Shown one piece after another: positions 1-4,428 of a stretch of DNA of 5,173 nucleotides. Position numbers and translations under genes: made by a program. Below the pieces are notes generated by a model that searched no databases, was not told where the DNA came from, and saw only the letters and a list, made by a program, of their open reading frames with translations. Each line of letters opens with the position of its first letter. Position 1 is the stretch's first letter. This DNA is from VMSU01 sp031400755 (GTDB lineage: Bacteria > Desulfobacterota > Desulfobulbia > Desulfobulbales > VMSU01): positions 1-5,173 of the forward strand of contig JANNQL010000228.1 in NCBI GenBank assembly GCA_031400755.1, written 5' to 3'.

Positions 1-15
1 GGTCTGTTACCCGGC

Positions 16-74
16 CCCTTCCACTCCGCTCTGGGGACGATGCCCCCGGCCGTCCCCTGAGCGGAGTCGAAGGG
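16..74. repeat. Imperfect inverted repeat, 24-nt arms, hairpin-forming
   Basis: The left arm (16-39) and right arm (51-74) are reverse complements over 24 positions with only two mismatches (C22/C68 and T32/T58). They surround an 11-nt loop rich in C. The right arm contains the string CTGAGCGGAGTCGAAGGG, a type of sequence I recall as a frequent intergenic repeat in many bacterial genomes; that is memory, not a search. It lies about 110 nt beyond the stop of the minus-strand permease gene, so it could fold in the 3' part of that transcript. No T-run follows it on either strand, so I do not call it a Rho-independent terminator. The rest of 1-186 shows only a short CAGCCA-G-TGGCTG palindrome (141-153) and no gene. 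Confidence 0.75.
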
Positions 75-186
75 ACGTTGCCGCTTGGGGTGAGATGATT
101 GGCTGTAAATAGTTAAGAACCCCATACATTTTTGACTTGCCAGCCAGTGGCTGACTACCGTGTAACCGAGCCTGCCTGCGTCATGC

Positions 187-1380
187 TCACTCTTCGTTGA
201 TGGCGAGGAGTGGTTCAATCTTTTTAAGCCGATTGATGGGAAGTAATGCCCCGCACAGACATATTGCGCAGCCGGCAAACAGGGCAATTCCGCTGATGAC
301 TAGACGTTCGCTCACGGGGAGATCTACTGAAATGCTCTTTATTGTTGTGAAGCTTTTGATAAGCAGTATTGACAGAGTGGTGCCGCCGGCAATCCCGACC
401 AGACTCCCAAGAATGCCTACCATCAGCGCCTCAAGGAGGAAAAGTTTGACAATTGCCGCCTGAGTAGCGCCGATGGCCCGCATGATGCCAATTTCTCGCG
501 ACCGTTCATTGGTGATGGCCGAAAATATTGCCCAGGTCAAAAAGAGAGTCAGCATCATTGAGAAGGCGACGGTAATCAGAAAAATCTTGTTTATATCGGC
601 AAGAATGGCAAGAAAGCGCGAGCCCATGTCACTGCGGGAAGTCACGTCGACATCGACAATTTCTCCTTCGATGACTTTTCCCAGATAAGTGGGCTCCAAG
701 CCTTTTTTTAACTTTACGAAAATGACCGAAATTTCTCCCGATTTCAGTGACGATTTGCCGCTCGCTATAACATCGGTCCGATTTTCTTCGGTCATAAACA
801 GGGCGTTGTCAAGCCCGGTGCCGGTTGCTTCGAGTCCCCCGACGATCTTGAATGGTTTATTGAAAAGAGTCGCTTGAATATTGAGTAAGCCAAAGCCGAA
901 GTTTTCCTGGGCGCCAGACCCAGCAATGGCCTCTCCTTTATTGAGTGGCCTGCCCAGAGATTTCTGGAGCCAAGGCCTGACGATGAAGTCTGTGTCTGGA
1001 TCAAAAACGACTATTCTGGCGGGCGTAACATCACAGCAAATTCCGGGGATGGTTGCCAAGTAGGTTTGCGGCGTGAGGGAATCAACCCCATCGATCTGAC
1101 GAATCCTGCCGATAATGTCCTTTGGCATGTAAAATGCGGTGTTTTTGGATTCAAGCAGAAATTCTTCGGCAAAGCCTCTGGTGCCTTGCGGGGTGACAAT
1201 CAGGTCCGCACCGAGACGGTCCGAAGCCTTTTTCAATCCCAGGCCGACCCCTTTACTAAAGGACATGGCGAAGATAAGGAGGGCCACCAGGACCGCAATC
1301 GCGGCAATGAGTACCCCCGTGCGCAAGGGCTTCCGCTGCAAATTCTTCAGGGCAAGGACTGTTATATGAAGACGGTTCAA
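187..1380 (-). CDS. FtsX/MacB-type ABC transporter permease
   Basis: This 397-residue inner-membrane protein has the layout of the MacB/FtsX permease family. One N-terminal membrane helix (about 22-42) follows a basic LKNLQRKPLRT stretch. A large extracytoplasmic domain (about 43-265) comes next, then three helices (about 266-290, 311-341 and 360-382). The family signature NERSREIGIMRAIGAT (291-306) sits after the second helix, where the ATPase normally docks. The extracytoplasmic domain holds a vicinal Cys-Cys pair (115-116), soon followed by FDPDTDF (126-132). The start is TTG at 1380, nine nt after the hypE stop and in the same frame. No ATG precedes the first helix, and the Shine-Dalgarno is poor, which suggests translational coupling to hypE. 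No ATPase or membrane-fusion partner is in the window, so the substrate is unknown. By eye its base composition looks less GC-rich than the hyp genes. Confidence 0.88.
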   Translation of the reverse strand: MNRLHITVLALKNLQRKPLRTGVLIAAIAVLVALLIFAMSFSKGVGLGLKKASDRLGADLIVTPQGTRGFAEEFLLESKNTAFYMPKDIIGRIRQIDGVDSLTPQTYLATIPGICCDVTPARIVVFDPDTDFIVRPWLQKSLGRPLNKGEAIAGSGAQENFGFGLLNIQATLFNKPFKIVGGLEATGTGLDNALFMTEENRTDVIASGKSSLKSGEISVIFVKLKKGLEPTYLGKVIEGEIVDVDVTSRSDMGSRFLAILADINKIFLITVAFSMMLTLFLTWAIFSAITNERSREIGIMRAIGATQAAIVKLFLLEALMVGILGSLVGIAGGTTLSILLIKSFTTIKSISVDLPVSERLVISGIALFAGCAICLCGALLPINRLKKIEPLLAINEE

Positions 1381-1389
1381 TGGAATGCT

Positions 1390-2430
1390 TCAGCAGATCC
1401 TCGGCAGTTGCTCGGCCACCGGCATCTCTAGAATCCTTTTGACCCCCAACCCAGTACGCAGGGCAACCAGGCCGTGATGTTCGTCCACCACCTCACCGAT
1501 GATCCTGGCCTCACGGCCCAATTCATGACGCCGCATAGCCGCAAGCAAACGATCGGCATCGGCACCGGCAACAACGACTAGTAATTTCCCTTCGTTGGCG
1601 ACAGTCAGGGGATCGAGCCCCAGAACCTCACAGGCCCCCCGCACCATCGGATGGACCGGAACAGACGCCTCCTCCACGACAATGCCAAGTCTGGCCGCCC
1701 CGGCAAACTCATTTAAGCTCGTTGCCACCCCGCCCCGGGTCGGGTCACGCAGCACCCTGATCTGCTTTGACTCTTGCAGCATTAACGCCACCAAGCCATG
1801 CAGGGCAGCAGTGTCTGATTTAATTTGGGTCTTAAATGAGAGCTGCTCTCGACTGGTCAGCACCGCCAGACCATGATCGCCGATCGTGCCGGAGACGATG
1901 ACCTTGTCACCGGGACGAAGCAGGCTGGCATCTAAATCGAGTCCTTCCGGCACCACGCCGATCCCTGAGGTGTTGATGAATATCTTATCGCATTTGCCGC
2001 GAGGCACTACCTTAGTGTCGCCGGTGACGACCTGCACCCCGGCCTTGGCGGCGGCCTGCTCCATGGTGACAAGGACCTGATGCAGCGTGTCCATGGCCAG
2101 GCCCTCCTCCAGGATAAGCCCGACGCTCAGAAAAAGCGGCATGGCCCCGGCCATGGCCACGTCATTAACCGTGCCGTTAATGGCCAAGTCGCCGATGCTG
2201 CCGCCCGGGAAAAAAATCGGGTCAACGACATAGGTGTCGGTGCTGAAGGCGATCCGGCCTGGCGGCAGACTTAAAACGGCCTGATCACTCAAACGGTTCA
2301 AGGCCTGATTACTGAAACGGGGCAGGATCATGGTAGCAATCAAATCGGCGGACAACTTGCCACCACTGCCATGGGCCAGTTGTACGCTTGTATGTTTCAT
2401 GATCGGCAACGGACAGGAGAAACTGGTCAT
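1390..2430 (-). CDS. hypE: Hydrogenase maturation protein HypE (carbamoyl dehydratase)
   Basis: HypE takes a carbamoyl group from HypF onto its C-terminal cysteine and dehydrates it with ATP to a thiocyanate, which supplies CN ligands to the iron on HypC-HypD. The protein belongs to the AIR synthase/PurM-like fold. Numbered from the start used here (346 residues), visible motifs are LAHGSGGKL (18-26), FSTDTYVVDP (62-71), NGTVNDVAMAG (85-95), GDTKVVPRGKCD (137-148), RDPTRGGVATSLNEFA (228-243) and the terminal PRIC (343-346), with the acceptor Cys346. The start at 2430 is chosen because GAGG lies 6 nt upstream. An ATG at 2400 gives 336 residues, nearer the usual N-terminus (MKHTSVQLAHGSGG), but has no clear ribosome binding site. 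The open frame extends further upstream into repeat DNA and the hypD end; I regard that as spurious. The gene stops 9 nt before the permease start. Confidence 0.95.
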   Translation of the reverse strand: MTSFSCPLPIMKHTSVQLAHGSGGKLSADLIATMILPRFSNQALNRLSDQAVLSLPPGRIAFSTDTYVVDPIFFPGGSIGDLAINGTVNDVAMAGAMPLFLSVGLILEEGLAMDTLHQVLVTMEQAAAKAGVQVVTGDTKVVPRGKCDKIFINTSGIGVVPEGLDLDASLLRPGDKVIVSGTIGDHGLAVLTSREQLSFKTQIKSDTAALHGLVALMLQESKQIRVLRDPTRGGVATSLNEFAGAARLGIVVEEASVPVHPMVRGACEVLGLDPLTVANEGKLLVVVAGADADRLLAAMRRHELGREARIIGEVVDEHHGLVALRTGLGVKRILEMPVAEQLPRIC

Positions 2431-2436
2431 GCAAGG

Positions 2437-2440
2437 CCTC
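2437..2440 (-). promoter_or_regulatory. Ribosome binding site deciding the hypE start
   Basis: On the minus strand, GAGG is followed by a 6-nt spacer (CCTTGC) and the ATG at 2430. The ATG at 2400 is preceded by GTCCGTTGCCGATC, with no purine-rich match, and the ATG at 2445 also lacks one. This favours 2430 as the translation start. Confidence 0.5.
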
Positions 2441-2488
2441 GTCATATAGGTGGCTAGTACAATGTAACACGAATTGTTTCGGTTTTTT

Positions 2489-2574
2489 GTAGGTTGGGTT
2501 AGCGAAGCGTAACCCAACGCCACAGGCACCAATGGCGTTGGGTTACGGCCAGACGACGGCCTAACCCAACCTAC
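2489..2574. repeat. 86-bp multi-arm palindromic repeat (REP/MITE-like)
   Basis: The ends are perfect 14-bp terminal inverted repeats, GTAGGTTGGGTTAG (2489-2502) and its complement (2561-2574). Inside is a second perfect 15-bp inverted repeat (2508-2522 with 2533-2547) around a 10-nt loop. The core word GTTGGGTT or its complement occurs four times. The element can fold as one long hairpin or as two side-by-side hairpins: 2493-2500 with 2511-2518, and 2537-2550 with 2558-2570. The left hairpin tip contains GCGAAGC, known in DNA work as an unusually stable mini-hairpin. It has no coding capacity and no clear target-site duplication. It lies between hypD and hypE, so it would be transcribed inside the operon. 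Similar GGTTGGGTTAGCG/CGTAACCCAACC sequences are, from memory, dispersed in many bacterial genomes. Confidence 0.85.
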
Positions 2575-2580
2575 GATATT

Positions 2581-2635
2581 TAGGACTGAGATGAGGGAGG
2601 CGCGATCTACACCCAGTCCACAGCACTCAGTCCTA
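2581..2635. repeat. 10-bp inverted repeat with 35-nt loop
   Basis: TAGGACTGAG (2581-2590) and its perfect complement CTCAGTCCTA (2626-2635) lie between the 86-bp palindromic element and the hypD stop codon at 2640-2642. An extra CAGTCC (2614-2619) falls within the loop. The repeat starts 6 nt after the neighbouring element ends, so it may be part of the same insertion, the scar of another, or a hairpin at the 3' end of the hypD message. No T-run follows on the minus strand. Confidence 0.5.
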
Positions 2636-2639
2636 TTCC

Positions 2640-3728
2640 CTATATTTTTTTGTATTGATAATAGGCGGCACAGGCCCCTTCGCTGGAGACCATAGTCGCC
2701 CCCAAGGGGTGCTCGGGGCGGCAGCCCGTGCCAAAGGCCGGGCATTGATCAGGTCTCTTCAAGCCCTGCAGGATAATGCCGCTGATGCACTCCGCCGCCT
2801 CATGGGTGACAATATCCGTCACCGCAAACTTCTTCGAGGCATCAAAGGCCGCGAACTCCTCCCGCACCTGCAAACCACTTTTCGGGAGCAGACCAATCCC
2901 TCGCCACTTTTGGTCTTTAATCGTAAAAACTCGGGCAACCATGTCCCTGGCCAAAGGATTGCCCACCGTCCGCACCGAACGGCCATACTGATTTTCGACC
3001 TCATGCCTTCCTGATTCCAACTGCCGGATGATCATGACCAGACCTTCAAGGATATCGTTTGGCTCAAGCCCGGTGACCACTATCGGCACCTGATAATCGA
3101 CGCAGATCTCCTCATACTCGGCAAGGCCCATCACCGTACAGACATGCCCCGCCGCCAGATAGCCCTGGACCTGATTGTCAGGGGAGCTGAGCAGGGTCCG
3201 CATGGCAGGAGGCACCAGGACATGACAGGCAAGGATGCTGAAATTGGCCAGACCTTCCTTGGCCGCCTGGATCACCGCCATGGCGTTGCCAGGGGCCGTG
3301 GTCTCAAAACCAATGGCTAAGAATACAACCTGCCGGTCCGGATTTTCTCGGGCAACCTGCAAAGCCTCCAGAGGCGAATAGACGATCCGGACATCGCCGC
3401 CTTCGGCGCGGGCGGAGAGCAGGTCCTGCTGACTGCCCGGCACCCGCAGCATATCACCGAAACTGCAGAAGATCACCTCAGGGCGCTTGGCAATGGCAAT
3501 GGCCTGGTCGATAGTCTCAAGCGGGGTGACGCATACCGGGCAGCCTGGTCCGTGGACCAGGCGGATCTCAGACGGCAGGACCTGATCGATGCCGCTGCGG
3601 ACAATGGCATGGGTCTGACCGCCGCAGACCTCCATGATCACCCAAGGCCTGGTCACTAGTCGCCTGATCTCGTCAAGCATCAGATGGGCAATGGCCGGGT
3701 CCCTGAATTCGTTAAGATAAGTACTCAT
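2640..3728 (-). CDS. hypD: Hydrogenase maturation protein HypD
   Basis: HypD is the cytoplasmic [4Fe-4S] scaffold that, with HypC, holds the iron while two CN and one CO ligand are attached for the [NiFe]-hydrogenase active site. The 362-residue length is normal for the family. Visible motifs are EVCGGQTHAI (33-42) with Cys35, HGPGCPVCVTP (59-69) with Cys63 and Cys66, and GFETTAPG in the middle of the protein. The C-terminal cluster region has Cys314, Cys329, Cys336 and Cys353, ending in VSSEGACAAYYQY. These match the three conserved functional cysteines and four cluster ligands of the family. The ATG at 3728 follows the hypC stop by 9 nt, with an AGAGGG ribosome binding site overlapping that stop, so the two are probably co-translated. 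Unlike many hyp operons, a repeat-filled gap separates it from hypE. Confidence 0.97.
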   Translation of the reverse strand: MSTYLNEFRDPAIAHLMLDEIRRLVTRPWVIMEVCGGQTHAIVRSGIDQVLPSEIRLVHGPGCPVCVTPLETIDQAIAIAKRPEVIFCSFGDMLRVPGSQQDLLSARAEGGDVRIVYSPLEALQVARENPDRQVVFLAIGFETTAPGNAMAVIQAAKEGLANFSILACHVLVPPAMRTLLSSPDNQVQGYLAAGHVCTVMGLAEYEEICVDYQVPIVVTGLEPNDILEGLVMIIRQLESGRHEVENQYGRSVRTVGNPLARDMVARVFTIKDQKWRGIGLLPKSGLQVREEFAAFDASKKFAVTDIVTHEAAECISGIILQGLKRPDQCPAFGTGCRPEHPLGATMVSSEGACAAYYQYKKI

Positions 3729-3737
3729 CCTGGCCCT

Positions 3738-3998
3738 CTAGTCGTGCCCCGGCTTGTCGCGGAACTGGTCTGCCTTCTCCAGCAGTTCCTGCCAGATTTC
3801 CAAGGTCTTTCTGGCCTCTTCCTCATCAAGGATGGAAAGCGCGAAACCGGCATGGACTATGGTGTACTGGCCAAGCAAAATCTCCGGGACATACTCCAGG
3901 CACACCTGGGAGACAGTGCCGTCGTAATCCACCTCCCCCATCTTCAGACCGGTATTTTCATAAATCTTGATCAGTTTTCCAGGGATTGCGAGACACAT
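3738..3998 (-). CDS. hypC: Hydrogenase assembly chaperone HypC/HybG family
   Basis: HypC is a small chaperone that binds HypD and the hydrogenase large-subunit precursor and carries the Fe(CN)2CO unit. The 86-residue protein starts MCLAIPGKLIKI; in this family the initiator Met is removed, exposing the essential Cys2. His49 in GQYTIVHAGFAL matches the conserved histidine. The helical, charged C-terminal tail (about 58-86) is typical. The open frame could begin 6 residues earlier (MNTEQP at 4016), but Cys2 must be near-terminal and GGAG sits 6 nt before the ATG at 3998, so 3998 is used. It is the first gene of the minus-strand unit. The family also includes HybG/HupF-type paralogues, but the direct link to hypD supports HypC. 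Confidence 0.96.
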   Translation of the reverse strand: MCLAIPGKLIKIYENTGLKMGEVDYDGTVSQVCLEYVPEILLGQYTIVHAGFALSILDEEEARKTLEIWQELLEKADQFRDKPGHD

Positions 3999-4004
3999 AG
4001 GTTG

Positions 4005-4008
4005 CTCC
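4005..4008 (-). promoter_or_regulatory. Ribosome binding site of hypC
   Basis: GGAG on the minus strand, followed by the 6-nt spacer CAACCT and the ATG at 3998. It supports the short HypC start that gives the required MC N-terminus over the upstream ATG at 4016, which is preceded only by a T-run. Confidence 0.75.
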
Positions 4009-4039
4009 GTGTTCAAAAAAAATAACTACATCGGGTTGA

Positions 4040-4065
4040 TAGGCTGAAGGCTTTTAGGCTGAAGG
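4040..4065. repeat. 11-bp direct repeat TAGGCTGAAGG, two copies
   Basis: TAGGCTGAAGG occurs at 4040-4050 and 4055-4065, a 15-nt period. The second copy begins an imperfect inverted repeat: TAGGCTG (4055-4061) pairs with CAGCCTA (4136-4142), and GGCGGT (4069-4074) with ACCGCC (4128-4133). The block lies 42-144 nt upstream of the hypC start and would be in its leader if transcription starts further out. It may be a degenerate dispersed repeat. Confidence 0.45.
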
Positions 4066-4107
4066 GCTGGCGGTACTTGCTGTATGTAGATTTATTTCCC
4101 CTGCCAT
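4054..4107 (-). CDS. Possible 17-codon leader ORF upstream of hypC
   Basis: On the minus strand an ATG at 4107 is preceded by AAAGGAG with GGAG 8 nt away, better than the site of several real genes here. It encodes MAGEINLHTASTASPSA and stops at TAA (4056-4054), 55 nt before hypC. The peptide resembles nothing I recognise and has no run of one regulatory amino acid. It overlaps the direct repeat and imperfect inverted repeat, so it may be chance. It is listed because of its ribosome site and position. Confidence 0.15.
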   Translation of the reverse strand: MAGEINLHTASTASPSA

Positions 4108-4151
4108 CCCCTGTTCTCCTTTACCTAACCGCCGACAGCCTAATCCTCTAA

Positions 4152-4163
4152 TTGTCCGGACAA
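4152..4163. promoter_or_regulatory. 12-bp perfect palindrome TTGTCCGGACAA, candidate operator
   Basis: A perfect 12-bp dyad of the kind bound by dimeric helix-turn-helix repressors or activators. It lies 153 nt upstream of the hypC start and about 105 nt upstream of the predicted gap transcription start, so it could serve either. The TTGTC/GACAA half-sites superficially resemble GntR-type operators, but no regulator gene is in the window and I cannot assign one. Confidence 0.4.
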
Positions 4164-4195
4164 ACAATACCATACTCAAAGAGACCATGCGGCGT

Positions 4196-4214
4196 CAATC
4201 GATTGCCATCGATT
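4196..4214. promoter_or_regulatory. Palindrome CAATCGATTG overlapping a 10-bp-period ATCGATT repeat
   Basis: CAATCGATTG (4196-4205) is a perfect 10-bp dyad. ATCGATT occurs at 4198-4204 and again at 4208-4214, exactly one helical turn apart. Relative to the predicted gap start near 4269 these fall at about -71 to -55, a normal place for an upstream activator. The function is inferred only from position and symmetry. Confidence 0.35.
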
Positions 4215-4233
4215 TATAAGTCCTGCATTTTTT

Positions 4234-4262
4234 TTGTCAGGAGTCATGAAGTGTGGTATAAA
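4234..4262 (+). promoter_or_regulatory. Sigma70-type promoter for gap
   Basis: The -35 box TTGTCA (4234-4239, 5 of 6 to consensus) and -10 box TATAAA (4257-4262, 5 of 6) are separated by exactly 17 nt. TGG just before the -10 box gives an extended -10. Transcription would begin near 4269, leaving a leader of about 160 nt before the gap ATG. A T8 tract (4228-4235) overlaps the -35, and TCCTG (4221-4225) with CAGGA (4238-4242) forms a small inverted repeat over it, which could allow repression. Confidence 0.6.
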
Positions 4263-4295
4263 AGCACCTCTTTTCCCCCTTGACCCAGATAAACT

Positions 4296-4332
4296 GGACT
4301 ATTCTCAGTCCCCCCTCGAGGGGGATAAGTCC
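4296..4332 (+). repeat. Palindrome in the gap leader
   Basis: CCCCCTCGAGGGGG (4311-4324) is a perfect 14-bp palindrome and, as RNA, a G/C stem of 5 bp with a UCGA loop. GGACT (4296-4300) and AGTCC (4328-4332) can close an outer stem around it. Further down, TCCCTTTC (4346-4353) complements GAAAGGGA (4405-4412), and AGTCCC (4328-4333) complements GGGACT (4409-4414), just before the start codon. No U-run follows, so this is not a simple terminator; alternative pairing could affect translation. Confidence 0.4.
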
Positions 4333-4428
4333 CTGTTGGCTGTAATCCCTTTCCGGCACTGGGTTCCGCTATTTTATTAACCACAAATTGCCGCAAGCAA
4401 TCCAGAAAGGGACTAAACAACGCGGACC

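Larger units (their letters stand above)
3999..4428. other. Divergent intergenic region between hypC and gap
   Basis: About 430 nt with no convincing long gene on either strand. From left to right it holds the hypC ribosome site, an A8 tract (4015-4022), an 11-bp direct repeat (4040-4065), a possible 17-codon ORF facing hypC, a 12-bp palindrome (4152-4163), a 10-bp palindrome merged with a direct repeat (4196-4214), a sigma70-like promoter for gap (4234-4262), and a structured leader (about 4269-4428). I could not find a convincing sigma70 or sigma54 promoter for hypC. A 63-codon minus-strand frame (4244-4435) looks like a chance ORF. Confidence 0.7.

Noticed and set aside
16..74. Rho-independent terminator
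   Set aside because: The stem is strong, but neither strand has a T-run directly after it, so only a repeat or hairpin is claimed.
1066..1431. 121-codon plus-strand ORF opposite the permease
   Set aside because: It is antisense to the well-supported permease N-terminal half and crosses the hypE end; the product has no recognisable features.
2401..2745. Long N-terminal extension of the HypE reading frame
   Set aside because: It translates the palindromic repeat and the end of hypD, has no family match, and extends HypE by over 100 residues. A ribosome site at 2437-2440 supports the start at 2430.
4014..4023. Terminator T-run on the minus strand before hypC
   Set aside because: The eight T residues are not preceded by a stable hairpin, and they lie just upstream of the hypC ribosome site.
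4069..4080. Sigma54 promoter from TGGCGGTACTTGC
   Set aside because: GG and GC are separated by 8 nt instead of the required 10, and it points away from hypC.
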